A stretch of DNA of 64,000 nt from positions 1-64,000 of the forward strand of contig JEMY01000013.1 of NCBI GenBank assembly GCA_000585075.1, read 5' to 3'. The translations under genes and the position numbers were made by a program. This DNA comes from Candidatus Accumulibacter regalis. GTDB taxonomy: Bacteria; Pseudomonadota; Gammaproteobacteria; Burkholderiales; Rhodocyclaceae. This document shows, one piece after another, positions 9,425 through 20,096 of the stretch. The notes beneath the pieces are model-generated. The model was not told the DNA's origin, did no database searches, and saw only the letters and a list, made by a program, of their open reading frames with translations. Numbering within the stretch: the stretch's first letter is position 1; each line of letters starts with the position of its first letter.

Positions 9425-9937
9425 ATGATAAAGAAGACCTTGCTCGGCCTGATGGCCATGGCCGGACTACTTGCTTCCGCAGCCGTTCAGGCGACCATCA
9501 TTCCCTGGTCGGCCGCACTCAATGGGGCGCAGGAAGTCCCGGCCTCCGGCTCCCTTGGCACGGGATCTGCGTTCGGCACTATTGATGACGCGTCCGGTGC
9601 TCTCGCCTGGAACATCACGTTCAGTGGCCTGTCCGGCCCCTTGACCGGCATTCACTTCCACGGCCCGGCCGCCCCTGGGGTGAATGCCGGTGTGCGGGTG
9701 AATATTGGCAACATCAGTGGTTTCCTGAGCCCGAACAGCGGGTCAGCTATCATCACTGCCCAGGAGGTCACGGATCTTCTGGCAGGAAGCTGGTACATCA
9801 ATCTGCATACGGCGCAGCATCCCGGCGGTGAAATTCGCGGCCAGGTCATCCCGGAGGCCGTTCCCGAACCGGCCATGCTCGGCCTGCTTGGCCTCGCTCT
9901 CGCGGGTCTTGCAGCGTCGCGTCGCCGCAAGCTGTAA
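9425..9937 (+). CDS. CHRD domain protein with PEP-CTERM sorting signal
   Basis: 170 residues. A signal peptide (1-23, cleaved after AVQA) is followed by a CHRD domain (about 27-140) with the characteristic GIHFHGPAAPGVNAG, INLHTAQHPGGEIRGQ blocks. The C-terminus VPEPAMLGLLGLALAGLAA plus RRRKL is a textbook PEP-CTERM signal: the exosortase recognition motif, a membrane helix and a basic tail. The protein should be exported, processed by exosortase (gene not in this window) and placed on the surface or in the extracellular matrix. A sigma-54 site lies just upstream and a terminator just downstream, so it looks monocistronic. Confidence 0.93.
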   Translation: MIKKTLLGLMAMAGLLASAAVQATIIPWSAALNGAQEVPASGSLGTGSAFGTIDDASGALAWNITFSGLSGPLTGIHFHGPAAPGVNAGVRVNIGNISGFLSPNSGSAIITAQEVTDLLAGSWYINLHTAQHPGGEIRGQVIPEAVPEPAMLGLLGLALAGLAASRRRKL

Positions 9938-9961
9938 GCGTCAGCATCCGCGTCACGACGG

Positions 9962-9982
9962 CCCCGCTTCGGCGGGGTTTGT
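9962..9982 (+). terminator. Rho-independent terminator after the PEP-CTERM gene
   Basis: Perfect stem CCCCGC / GCGGGG closed by a TTCG tetraloop and followed by TTTGT, 25 bases after the CHRD gene stop. It would end the single-gene transcript from the sigma-54 promoter. Confidence 0.75.
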
Positions 9983-10076
9983 CGTTGCTGAGGCCCGATC
10001 TTCAGCGCGCTTCGCGATCCTGAAGCCCCGGGCGGCAGTTCGGGCGTCGACTCGCAGCGCCCCGAGACGAGGCTTT

Positions 10077-11155
<1,079 letters not shown>

Positions 11156-11173
11156 TCAGCAGGAGACAAGGCC

Positions 11174-11656
11174 ATGACGACCATCCGATTTCTGCAGGAA
11201 CAGGCGCTGTTCGGCGGCGTCGACGATCAGGCGATGGCGGCGATCGTTCCCTTGCTCAGCGAGCTCACTTTCGCCGCCGGCGAAGCCATCGTTCGTGAGG
11301 GCGACGACGGCGATTCGCTGTTCGTCATCTGCAGTGGCTCGGTCGAAGTGCTGAAAGCAACGGCAGCCGACGACGGCCCCTTCGAGAAGCGCCTCGCCGT
11401 CCTGAAAGTTGGCGACGTTTTCGGCGAGATGGAGTTGATCGACATGCAGCGCCGCTCGGCAACGGTGCGCGCGCTTGAACCGGTTTCAGCCCTGGCCCTG
11501 TCCAACGGCGACCTGTTCCGGATCTACGAATCCGATCTGCCGACGTTTACGCTGGTCGTCCTCAATCTGGCCCGGGAGTTGAGTCGTCGGCTGCGCAGCC
11601 TCGACGATCTGGCGGTGCACTACATGGCCATGGATCCAGCCGCGGAGCCGTGGTAG
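11174..11656 (+). CDS. Cyclic nucleotide-binding domain protein
   Basis: 160 residues consisting of one CNB (CAP_ED) domain: FAAGEAIVREGDDGDSLFVI, then VGDVFGEMELIDMQRRSATVRA, the phosphate-binding cassette segment. There is no helix-turn-helix after residue 140, so it is not a CRP-type DNA-binding regulator as it stands; it may regulate a partner protein. AGGAG sits upstream of the ATG at 11174, which supports this start over the longer frame from 10979. It converges with the CZB gene. Confidence 0.85.
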   Translation: MTTIRFLQEQALFGGVDDQAMAAIVPLLSELTFAAGEAIVREGDDGDSLFVICSGSVEVLKATAADDGPFEKRLAVLKVGDVFGEMELIDMQRRSATVRALEPVSALALSNGDLFRIYESDLPTFTLVVLNLARELSRRLRSLDDLAVHYMAMDPAAEPW

Positions 11657-11668
11657 GCGCCGCACCGC

Positions 11669-12067
11669 TCACGGCGTGCGTTTCAGCGTGTCCTGCCACG
11701 CGCGCATGGCGATGGCCAGGCGACCAGACATGGTGATGTACTCGCCATAGAGCAGAGCGTAGGCATCGCGGGTTTTCCCGGATGCCGCCAGTTCGACGAC
11801 CTGCGCGGCCAGCCGATGGAAGTCGGCGTGCAAACGCCGCACGTCCTGGTAGACGCTGCTCGCCCGGTCTTCAACCGACAGCCGTGAGCCGTGCAACCAC
11901 TTGCCGAATTCGCACTGGTCTTCCGCCCGCACCTCGTCCACGTCGACCGGCGGATGGGCCTGGAAAACGGCCTCCCGCAGACGCAACATCCACAGGGCGT
12001 GATTACCGATCGCCTCTTCAATTTCCGCCACTCTGTCCACCCTGTCCAGCTTATCCACTTTCTCCAC
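11669..12067 (-). CDS. CZB (chemoreceptor zinc-binding) domain protein
   Basis: 132 residues. The stand-alone CZB domain shows the 3His/Cys zinc set: His23 (GNHALWML), Cys52 (DQCEFGKWLHG), His80 and His84 (RRLHADFHRLA). CZB domains sense zinc or oxidation by hypochlorous acid, usually inside chemoreceptors or diguanylate cyclases. Here the domain is free and lies next to a c-di-GMP-type HD-GYP regulator, so a partnership is plausible but not shown. A start a few codons later is possible. Confidence 0.82.
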   Translation of the reverse strand: MEKVDKLDRVDRVAEIEEAIGNHALWMLRLREAVFQAHPPVDVDEVRAEDQCEFGKWLHGSRLSVEDRASSVYQDVRRLHADFHRLAAQVVELAASGKTRDAYALLYGEYITMSGRLAIAMRAWQDTLKRTP

Positions 12068-12240
12068 CCAAGCTTTCCTGGCTGTGAGCAGGTCGTCGAC
12101 CAGGCGCCAATTCTACATTCTTCAGGCACCGATCCATTTGTGCGCAGCGAGCCATGCGAGCCGCGCAAGCCAGCGAATGTCGCCGGGAGATGGGCTGCCG
12201 GCAGTGCAGTCGAGGTCCACGAGCGCAGGAGCATCCCCGC

Positions 12241-13296
12241 TCAAATCTCTTCCGACAAGGCCTCGTCCTGAAAGCGGGCGCGAATCTCGACGGCGTCGTT
12301 TCGACGCGCCAGGAAAGCCGCGACACATTGCGGATCGAAATGCTCGCCAGCCCCGTTCCGCAGGTAAGCCAAGGCCTTCTCGAGCGGCCACTGCCGCTTG
12401 TACGGGCGGTCAGACATGAGTGCATCGAAAACGTCGGCGACAGCGACGATCCGGCCAAAAAGCGGGATCGCCGTCCCGGCCGTGCCGTGCGGGTACCCCG
12501 AACCGTCGAACTTCTCGTGGTGCGAATCAGCGATCAAGGCCGCCGCCTACAAGACCGTCGATTCACTGCCGTCGAGCAGCTCGAAACCCAGTTTGGCGTG
12601 CCCCTTCATGATTGCAAACTCTTCCGGGGTCAGTTTTCCGGGCTTCAGAAGAATCGCGTCCGGGATGCCGATCTTGCCAACGTCGTGCATGGGCGCAGCC
12701 TGCAGAATGAGTTTCTGGTCAGCGAGGGGCAGCGCAAGTTCGGCAGCGATCAGGTGCGAGAAATGCGCCATGCGCTGGATGTGCATGCCGGTTTCAGGAT
12801 CGCGGAACTCGGCAGCTCTCGACATCCGATAGAGCAGCTCCTGTTCGCCCGCGTGCACCGCGGCCGTCGCCTTGGCCACCTCCTCGGCCAGCCACGAAGC
12901 ACGGTCGGCCAGGTGCCGCCGGCTGGTATTGAGGGCCAGCAGGTTGCGCACGCGCGCCGAGAACTCCATGCGGTCAACCGGCTTGGTCAGGAAATCGGTC
13001 GCCCCGATTCCCAGCGCCCTATAGCGAACGTCCTTGTCGTCATTGGCGGTGATCATCAGCACCGGCAGTTCCTGCCGATCAGGAATTTTGCGCAGGCGGG
13101 TGATGAACTCCAGACCGTCGAGGTCCGGCATCATGTAGTCGACGATGATCAGGTCCGGCAGATTCTCCGAACACCATGCCAGGCCCTTGGGCGACTCCTG
13201 GAAAAGGACGGCCTCACAGTCGCCGAGCTTGGCAACCAGCGCCTTCAACAGCACGAGATTGATATCGCTGTCGTCGATAATGGCGATCCGGTTCAT
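12241..13296 (-). pseudogene. HD-GYP response regulator interrupted by an in-frame TAG
   Basis: Reading through, a 351-codon gene: a receiver domain (1-120; phospho-acceptor Asp53 in IIVDYMMPDLDG, Lys105) and an HD-GYP c-di-GMP phosphodiesterase domain with HDVGKIGIPD and, after the break, [15 protein letters not shown] at 12549-12547 stops translation after residue 249 (GSESTVL) and leaves out the GYP half; the same frame resumes at once with [15 protein letters not shown]. One C-to-T change from CAG (Gln) would explain it. The first 249 residues could still be made as a receiver plus half HD domain. A TTG three codons after the TAG could in principle restart the rest. Sequencing error is not excluded. 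Confidence 0.8.
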
Positions 13297-13446
13297 CCTG
13301 CCCTCCGCGCGAGTTTTGTCGAGTATAGCAAGAGGATTCCTGGCCGCGGTGGCCGGGTTCCTTTCGCCGTCGGAGAACGCCTGCAGCGTCGGTCAGGCAC
13401 TGCAGTTCCGTGACCGTCGGAAATAGCCGCGCAAAAAGGGCAGACG

Positions 13447-13474
13447 AAAAAAAGGGGGCGTTCAGTGCGCCCCC
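13447..13474 (-). terminator. Rho-independent terminator of the giant surface-protein gene
   Basis: On the minus strand a perfect 7-bp stem GGGGGCG / CGCCCCC with a 7-base loop is followed by seven T. It lies about 120 bases after the stop at 13593, ending a monocistronic transcript. Confidence 0.8.
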
Positions 13475-13592
13475 TCGTGTCAGACCGGCTTTGCCCCGCT
13501 CACACGCCACTGCAGGCGAAGCACGGCGGGCGCGACGATCATCGTCACGCCCGCCGCGTCGCCTGGTAGCGAGCCAGCGGAGCTTCGCCCGC

Positions 13593-16500
13593 CTACGCGA
13601 ACAGCCAACCCGGATCGCTGACCGGCGCTTCCGCCACAGCGGCGCCATCATTTGCCGCCACGCTGAAGTAGATGTCGGTCATGTCGACCACATTGCCGTT
13701 GGCCAGGGTGGCCGAACTCTGCTCGAGATGCAGGTTGCCATTGACGTCCCAGAAAGCGTCTTCGTGATACGCCACGTTGACACTGACGACGCCTGCGTCG
13801 GCCAGACTGATCAACTCGCCAGGGTCGGTTTGATGGTTGCCGTTGGCGTCCCGCCACACCGACAGATTGACGTAGCCGTCGTCCGCGGCATCGACCAGAC
13901 CATCGCCGTTGCTGTCGAAAGCCGCCAGCCGTGCGAAGCCATCGCCCTGCTTGCTCCCGCCGAACAGCTCGGAAATGTCGTCGATGCGGCCGTTGCCGTC
14001 GGCGTCGAAGGCCAGGAAGGCATCACCCGCCGACAACCAGCCGGACTTGACCGCGCTACCGTTTCCGAACAGATCGAACTGACCCTGCGCATCAGCCAGC
14101 GAGGTGGTCTGGATACCGTTGCCGTCGAGGTCGATGGCAATCGGGGTCACCGTCTTCGACGCCGCACTGACGACCAGCTTCTCGATCTTGAAGTAGTCGG
14201 GTGTGTTGTCCCCGACGCTGCCTCTGGTGCTATCCGGGAGTCTGGCGGCCACCACCAAGACATTACCCTCGGCTTGTGCGCTGTTGATATCGGCCCAGCG
14301 CGCAGATGTCGAACTGGTGTCGTTGACTTCTTTGGTCAACCCGGCAAGGGGGTTGGACAAATTGACTGGCCCATCCAACGAACCAATCCACGCCGTGAGG
14401 TCGCTGTCGCCGATGACGTAGCCCAGGAAGGCCTTATCTACCACCACTTTCTCGGAGAACTCGTAGATCACGTAGTTGATACGGCCCACGTTGTCGACCG
14501 TGTGCGTGTTGCTGCTGCGCCCGTCGCCTTCGCTGCGATCGGTGACGCCATGCCCACCACTGTAGGCGCCTAGCCAGGCAGTTTCCCAGTTAGTGGGTTG
14601 GCCGTCCCTGTCGAAAGAGCTGCTGCTGACTGCACGGGCGTTGACCGTGATGCCGTCGACAGTGTAGCTCCGCACGTTGCCATTGCTGCCGTCAGTGGCC
14701 GAGTTGCCACTGAAGTCGTAGGTTACGTTTACCCGCGGCGGCGTCAGGCCGGCATCCCAGCCGTTGTTTTCGCCTGCGACCAGTGTGATCAGCCCGGTCT
14801 TGCCGGAACTGCCGACGTCTGAATCCAGCGCGTCGTTGCCGCCCTCGTTGGCCACCGTAAAGCCGCCAAAAGCCGTGGGTTTGACGAACTGCAACTCGTA
14901 CTTGCCGAGAACCAGGTTAGTGAAGCTGTAGTTGCCGCGGCCATCGGTGGTGGTGTCTTGGAGAAATGTACCCGCACTGTTGAACAGCTTCACCGTCACT
15001 CCTGCCACACCCGCTTCACCAGTATCCTGCAAGCCGTTACCGTTGGTGTCGCACCAGACCCGGTCGCCGATGCTGGCCAGTGCCGGATTCTTGTAGTGGC
15101 TGAGGTCGAAGTCTCCCGGCGCACCTGGAGCCGAGACGGTGGCCTTGTTCTCATAGACCCCGCCGGCCGTCGGCTGCTGGAAGGTCAACTTCTCGATCTT
15201 GAATCGATCCTCCGGTGTGCTGTCGCCCGTCCAGGCAGCAAGCACCAGCACGTTGCCGGCGAGGTTGCCGGCATTGATGTCGGCTGTCCGCGCCGAAGTC
15301 AAATCCGTCAAGTTGACTTCGGTGAAACCGAGTCCGTTGAGCACCGCGTCGCTGAGCGTCAGGTGGCTGTTGAAGGCGTTACTGCTGGTGCCAATCCACA
15401 CCGTGATGTCGCTGTCGTTGACCACGTAACCCAGGTACGCCGAGTCGACGATTACGCTCTGGTTGAACTCGAAGAGCACGTAGTTGTCCCGGCCGACATT
15501 GTCGACGGTGTGCATGTTGCTGCCACCGCTTCCCTCGCTGCTGTCGGTGACGCCCAGCCCACCGCCGTAGCTTCCCAGCCACGCGGTCGACCATTCACCA
15601 CTGGCCTTGTCTCTGGCGAAGGCGCTGGCCTTGACCGATACCGCTCCGCTGCTGAACTCGCGGATATTGCCATCCGGGCCGTCCAGCGCGCTATTGCCGC
15701 TGAAGTCAAAGGTCCGGGGGGCGCCGAGTGCCGTCAGATTCTGGACGATGCCCGAGGCCTTATACAGCCACACTTCACCCGGTGACAGGAGACTGTCGTT
15801 TCCGACGTCACCCGACAGGTAGGTGATCTTGCCGTTGGCTACCGACAGGTCGTCAGCCGTGTTCGCCGGCGTACCGTTGTCATCGACAATCGCGATCTCG
15901 CTTTTTGCGAAGGTCGTGTTGCCGGTGTTGGTCACCTGGTAGGTCCAGTTGACCACCGAGCCGGGGGTCAGGAGCGGAACGCCCGCGCCATTAGCCGAAT
16001 CTTCGTTGTCGTAGTCCGGCGCAACCGGGTTGCTGTTGCTCGCACCGTTGGTGGTTTTCTCGATGTCGATTCCGGGCCTCAGGACCACCAGACCGGCATC
16101 CCAACTCAGGTCCTCCTTGCCGGCCGTCAGCATAGTGGAGATCGATTTACCGGTAAGTGGATCGATGTCGCTGTCTATTGCGTCGTCGCCACCCTGGTCC
16201 TTGGCAGTGATCGTGTAGCCCTGAGGCGCCAGCACATGAATGGCGTAGTTACCCGGAGCGAGATTGGTGAACAGGTAGTTGCCGTCCGCGTCCGTGTTCT
16301 GCGTCGCTTGCACATTGCCGGAACCATCCAGCAGTTCCACCGCAACACCGCCAATGCCGACCTCGCCGGAGTCCTGAACACCGTTGGCGTTATTGTCCAG
16401 CCACACGCGGTCACCGAGACTAGCAGTCAAAAGCGAGGTGGTGTAATACGCCTTGTCGGAATCAGAAACCGTTGCGCCGGTGCCCGCATATACGCCAACG

Positions 16501-19500
16501 ACCGTACCGGTGTTCTCATGCAGCCCGCTCCACGTCACCATTTCCGTGGCGGTGTAGGTCCAGGTCTCGTTGATGTCCAGCTTATGATCGCCGTTGATGT
16601 CGCCGCCGACGAAGGTCAGGCCTTGGATATGGTCGTCCGTCACCTGCACGTCGCTCAGTGCGACCTCGCCGGTATTGGTCACCACATAGGTGAACACCGC
16701 CTTGCCACCCACGGGTATCAAGGGTCCTGTGGGATCGTCCGCGTCGTAGTCGGGCGTGATCACCAACGTGCCAGCGCCGGCCGGAGTGCTGAGGTCGGCA
16801 CCCAGTTCGTTCTGCGTTGCAAACAGGTCCTTGGTGCTTTCATAGGTGCTGCTGTTGACCGCGGCCTTGGTCATAGCGATGACCTCGGCCTTGCTATAAG
16901 CGTAATCGACATAGCCATTGGCTGCATTCAGCAATGCAGCCGTGGAGTGGCGCATAAGGGCGTAGACCCCACCACCGTTCATGTTCAGAGCGTCCAACAG
17001 TGTTGGCGTACCGGGTACGTCGACGCCAAAGATGGCCTCGTAGCTGTCATTCGGGCTGTAGCCCGTTTCCGGCCAACCAGCCAGCGGTGCGGGTCCGTAG
17101 CTGGAGTGCGTTTTCCAGAAGCCAGGCGTCAGCCCCTCGCCGCCGCCGCCGCCGTCCACCATGTACTCACCGCGAACGTATTTCTCGATGTCGATACCCG
17201 GCGCCATTGCGACCAGGCCGGCATCCCACGACAGATCCACCTCGCCGGGGCTCAGCGAGGTCAGCGCGCTCTTGCCGGTTGTCGGATTGACGTCGGAGTC
17301 CGTAGCGTCGTGAGTGTTGTTACCGGCATCCTGCGTCGTGAAACGGTAACCGACGGGCTTGACCACCTCTATGGCGTAGTCGCCGGACGTCAGATTGCTG
17401 AACAGGTAGTTGCCATCGCTGTCGGTAAGCGTGCTGCCGATTTCACCACCGGTGCGATTCAGAAGTTTGACCGTCACTCCAGCGACACCCGCTTCGTTGT
17501 CGTCTTGGAGGCCATTGCCGTTACTATCCAGCCACACCCGGTCACCGATCGACGCTTTGCAGGGCGCCGCCGTGCAAATATCAAGTTTCTCGATCTTGAA
17601 CTGGTCCTCCGGCGTGCTATCGGAGATGTTGGCGGCAATGATCAGCACGTTGCCACTGACCTTGCCGTCGTTGAAGTCGGCCCAACGAGCATAGCGGCTT
17701 GTCGTCCAGTTTTCCTCGTAGTGGGTCATGCTGGCCAGGAACGCATCGTTCACGGTCGTGACCGGGGTCGCCGAAGAGCCAATCCACACCGAGATATCGC
17801 TGTCGCAGACGACATAGCCCAGGTAGGCATTGTCCACGATGACATCCTGCGAAAACTGGAATACCACGTAGTTGTCGCGTCCGCCAACGTTGTCGACCGT
17901 GTGGCTGTTGCCCGAGCCACTCTCGCTGGTATCCGTGACACCGAGACCGCCACCATAGGCACCCAGATAGGCGGCAGCCCACGTGTCCGTATTATTCTGC
18001 ACACGACTCCAGGCGGTTGCCGTCACCGAGACGCCCGACAACTCGTAGGTCCGCGAATTGCCATAGGCGCCCGAGGTGGACGAACTGCCGGAAAAATCGT
18101 ATCTGACGCATACCGGATCGCCGATCAGGCCGGCGTCGACCGTGAGGTTGTTCTCGCCGGCGCCCAGGATAATGGGAGCGGTTCGGCCCGTCGCATTCAC
18201 GTCGGAATCTTTGCCATCGCTTGTACTGGTATTGCCACCTGCGTCCTGCGCGGTGAAGGCGTAACCGACCGGCTTGTCCACCTGGATGGCGTAGCTGCCA
18301 GCTCCCAGGTTACTGAACAGGTAATTGCCACTGTTGTTGGTCGTCGCGGTCGCGACCTCCTGACCACCCTTCAACAGACGGACCGTCACCCCAGACACAC
18401 CGCCTTCACCCGCATCCTGAATACCATTGTTGTTGCAGTCCAGCCAAACGTGATCACCGATCGACCCAAGCCGCTCAACCGCCACCTTGTAGTCCTCGAC
18501 CTCGCCGTTCGAAGCGAGCCCAGTGGGCGCCAGTCCCGCGTCGGTGCTCAGGCGGAAGCGCGCGTATGTATCACCGACCACGGCGTCCGTCGGCGCCGTG
18601 AAACTTAGCGTCTGCATGCCATTGCTGACAGCGTAATCAGTAAAGACTTGCTCGCCCGCGCCGAAGGCGCCATCACCGTTGAAGTCGATCCACGCGTTCA
18701 GAAGCCCGTGGACCCCATCGGCTTCGACCACCGTCACCTTGACCTGCGTAGTCTGGCCGGCCTGGATCGGCGTCAGAAACTGGATACCGTCCTCGTCGTT
18801 CAGGTTGTTCGAGTTGTCGCCGTCGGCGTCCAGGGTCGGCTGACCATCGCTTTCGGTATCCACCAGTGCTCCGAGGTAAAGCGCCGGCGTCGCCGCCGTT
18901 TGCCCCACGCTCAGCACGTGCCGCGCACCATTCGCGGCAAAGGTCGTGCCGTAGCTGTCCGGGTTGTCGCCGTAGTCCAGCGCCCGATAGCCGAAGTCCT
19001 GCAGGAGATTAACCTCGCCCGGTGTCAGCGTTTCGGTGGACATACTGTCATTGCCGCCAATGCCGCCGTCTGGGTCAACAGTATTTGCCCAGCCCACTCC
19101 GACCTGTGGCAGGGTGCTGGTGTCGACCATTACCCGGTACACGATACCGGCGCCAGGACCACCCGTGGAGTTGTAGGTAGGGCCAGCCAACAGCGGGCCG
19201 AAGAAATAGTAACCCGTCTCCACGACGTCAAGGGTGTTAGGGTTGTCGCCGGTCATGGCGGTAGCCACGAACGTATCAACTGACCCATCACCATTCGTAT
19301 CAGCCCAAAGCGTGACCTTTACGTTATCGATCCCCTCCCCGGCGTCGGCTAAGCCGTTATCGTTCTTATCGAAGAAAACCGTGTCGCCGATTCCTGCCGT
19401 CTTGACCTCAATGATCGTCGGCTGATGACTGGGGACCTCGCCGCCCGGCGAGAGGATCACGCCAATATCCTGGCCAGCAACAGGGACGAACTCGCTACCC

Positions 19501-20096
19501 ATCGTTCTGGCAAGGAGCGCTATTTTCTCGGCCGTGGCTCCCGACGTGTCGTAGTCTATCAGTGCATTCATGACACTTGGGCTTGCTGTTACGCCAAGCA
19601 ATTTCCATATAGCCCACTGCACATCACCCGAGGTGAAGATCTCATCCCCCGACACATCGTCAATATTGTAGTGATAGGAATTAGTGGAAGGACCAAATGG
19701 AGTTGGTGTGGATTCCAGTACCACGTTGTCCGGCTCGGTAATGTTATTGAATATCCAGTTGATAGCTTGAAGGGTGTCGAGGTACCCGTCCATGTTGACA
19801 TCGTTAACTAACGCTGGCGAAAAAACAGTGCTTGGTATCGCGCCGTAACTCGAATACACAGAAACATCATTGTACGTCGTACCACGGGTGATTCCTTTTT
19901 CCGGATCGAGGCACCAGGCGTCATACTTCCCATTCAGCAAACCACCATTTGCGATATTCACGTTTAAATAGCTGGGCATGCCCCACACGGGATAGAGGTG
20001 AAAGCTATAGAAGCGATCACTCTGCCTCTCGACGCCTTCTTGGGCGCCGCTGGTCGGAAGTAGCGACTCGAACAACGAGAGTGGGCCGTTAGTCAT
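13593..20096 (-). CDS. Giant mosaic surface protein with SdrD-B repeats, a thioester-like N-terminus and a calcium-binding C-terminus
   Basis: 2167 residues with no N-terminal signal peptide. In order: residues 30-200 resemble a Cys-Gln thioester adhesin domain (Cys62 in DAWCLDPE, Gln160 in DVQWAIW); about 235 starts the first SdrD-B-like domain; about 410-535 is a GEVED domain; SdrD-B domains recur near 543, 851, 1226 and 1672 (S(I/L)GDxVWxDxNxNGxQDxGE); three ectodomain modules near 663-842, 1461-1640 and 1790-1980 carry VDNVGRDNYV and LGYV(V/I)xDSD; DUF11-like segments lie between. The C-terminal 185 residues have DLDGNGIQ, FDADGNGRIDD and FDSNGDGLVDA Ca-binding loops and end in GWLFA, as in type I-secreted proteins. 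GGAG sits seven bases before the ATG. An adhesin or matrix role is inferred. Confidence 0.85.
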   Translation of the reverse strand: MTNGPLSLFESLLPTSGAQEGVERQSDRFYSFHLYPVWGMPSYLNVNIANGGLLNGKYDAWCLDPEKGITRGTTYNDVSVYSSYGAIPSTVFSPALVNDVNMDGYLDTLQAINWIFNNITEPDNVVLESTPTPFGPSTNSYHYNIDDVSGDEIFTSGDVQWAIWKLLGVTASPSVMNALIDYDTSGATAEKIALLARTMGSEFVPVAGQDIGVILSPGGEVPSHQPTIIEVKTAGIGDTVFFDKNDNGLADAGEGIDNVKVTLWADTNGDGSVDTFVATAMTGDNPNTLDVVETGYYFFGPLLAGPTYNSTGGPGAGIVYRVMVDTSTLPQVGVGWANTVDPDGGIGGNDSMSTETLTPGEVNLLQDFGYRALDYGDNPDSYGTTFAANGARHVLSVGQTAATPALYLGALVDTESDGQPTLDADGDNSNNLNDEDGIQFLTPIQAGQTTQVKVTVVEADGVHGLLNAWIDFNGDGAFGAGEQVFTDYAVSNGMQTLSFTAPTDAVVGDTYARFRLSTDAGLAPTGLASNGEVEDYKVAVERLGSIGDHVWLDCNNNGIQDAGEGGVSGVTVRLLKGGQEVATATTNNSGNYLFSNLGAGSYAIQVDKPVGYAFTAQDAGGNTSTSDGKDSDVNATGRTAPIILGAGENNLTVDAGLIGDPVCVRYDFSGSSSTSGAYGNSRTYELSGVSVTATAWSRVQNNTDTWAAAYLGAYGGGLGVTDTSESGSGNSHTVDNVGGRDNYVVFQFSQDVIVDNAYLGYVVCDSDISVWIGSSATPVTTVNDAFLASMTHYEENWTTSRYARWADFNDGKVSGNVLIIAANISDSTPEDQFKIEKLDICTAAPCKASIGDRVWLDSNGNGLQDDNEAGVAGVTVKLLNRTGGEIGSTLTDSDGNYLFSNLTSGDYAIEVVKPVGYRFTTQDAGNNTHDATDSDVNPTTGKSALTSLSPGEVDLSWDAGLVAMAPGIDIEKYVRGEYMVDGGGGGEGLTPGFWKTHSSYGPAPLAGWPETGYSPNDSYEAIFGVDVPGTPTLLDALNMNGGGVYALMRHSTAALLNAANGYVDYAYSKAEVIAMTKAAVNSSTYESTKDLFATQNELGADLSTPAGAGTLVITPDYDADDPTGPLIPVGGKAVFTYVVTNTGEVALSDVQVTDDHIQGLTFVGGDINGDHKLDINETWTYTATEMVTWSGLHENTGTVVGVYAGTGATVSDSDKAYYTTSLLTASLGDRVWLDNNANGVQDSGEVGIGGVAVELLDGSGNVQATQNTDADGNYLFTNLAPGNYAIHVLAPQGYTITAKDQGGDDAIDSDIDPLTGKSISTMLTAGKEDLSWDAGLVVLRPGIDIEKTTNGASNSNPVAPDYDNEDSANGAGVPLLTPGSVVNWTYQVTNTGNTTFAKSEIAIVDDNGTPANTADDLSVANGKITYLSGDVGNDSLLSPGEVWLYKASGIVQNLTALGAPRTFDFSGNSALDGPDGNIREFSSGAVSVKASAFARDKASGEWSTAWLGSYGGGLGVTDSSEGSGGSNMHTVDNVGRDNYVLFEFNQSVIVDSAYLGYVVNDSDITVWIGTSSNAFNSHLTLSDAVLNGLGFTEVNLTDLTSARTADINAGNLAGNVLVLAAWTGDSTPEDRFKIEKLTFQQPTAGGVYENKATVSAPGAPGDFDLSHYKNPALASIGDRVWCDTNGNGLQDTGEAGVAGVTVKLFNSAGTFLQDTTTDGRGNYSFTNLVLGKYELQFVKPTAFGGFTVANEGGNDALDSDVGSSGKTGLITLVAGENNGWDAGLTPPRVNVTYDFSGNSATDGSNGNVRSYTVDGITVNARAVSSSSFDRDGQPTNWETAWLGAYSGGHGVTDRSEGDGRSSNTHTVDNVGRINYVIYEFSEKVVVDKAFLGYVIGDSDLTAWIGSLDGPVNLSNPLAGLTKEVNDTSSTSARWADINSAQAEGNVLVVAARLPDSTRGSVGDNTPDYFKIEKLVVSAASKTVTPIAIDLDGNGIQTTSLADAQGQFDLFGNGSAVKSGWLSAGDAFLAFDADGNGRIDDISELFGGSKQGDGFARLAAFDSNGDGLVDAADDGYVNLSVWRDANGNHQTDPGELISLADAGVVSVNVAYHEDAFWDVNGNLHLEQSSATLANGNVVDMTDIYFSVAANDGAAVAEAPVSDPGWLFA

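Noticed and set aside
16236-18608. 790-codon plus-strand open frame inside the giant gene
   Set aside because: It mirrors the repetitive minus-strand gene; its translation has no known domain and the minus-strand reading has many.
13593-20096. CRISPR or satellite array suggested by the repeats
   Set aside because: The repeats are coding, hundreds of bases long and diverged; they are protein modules.
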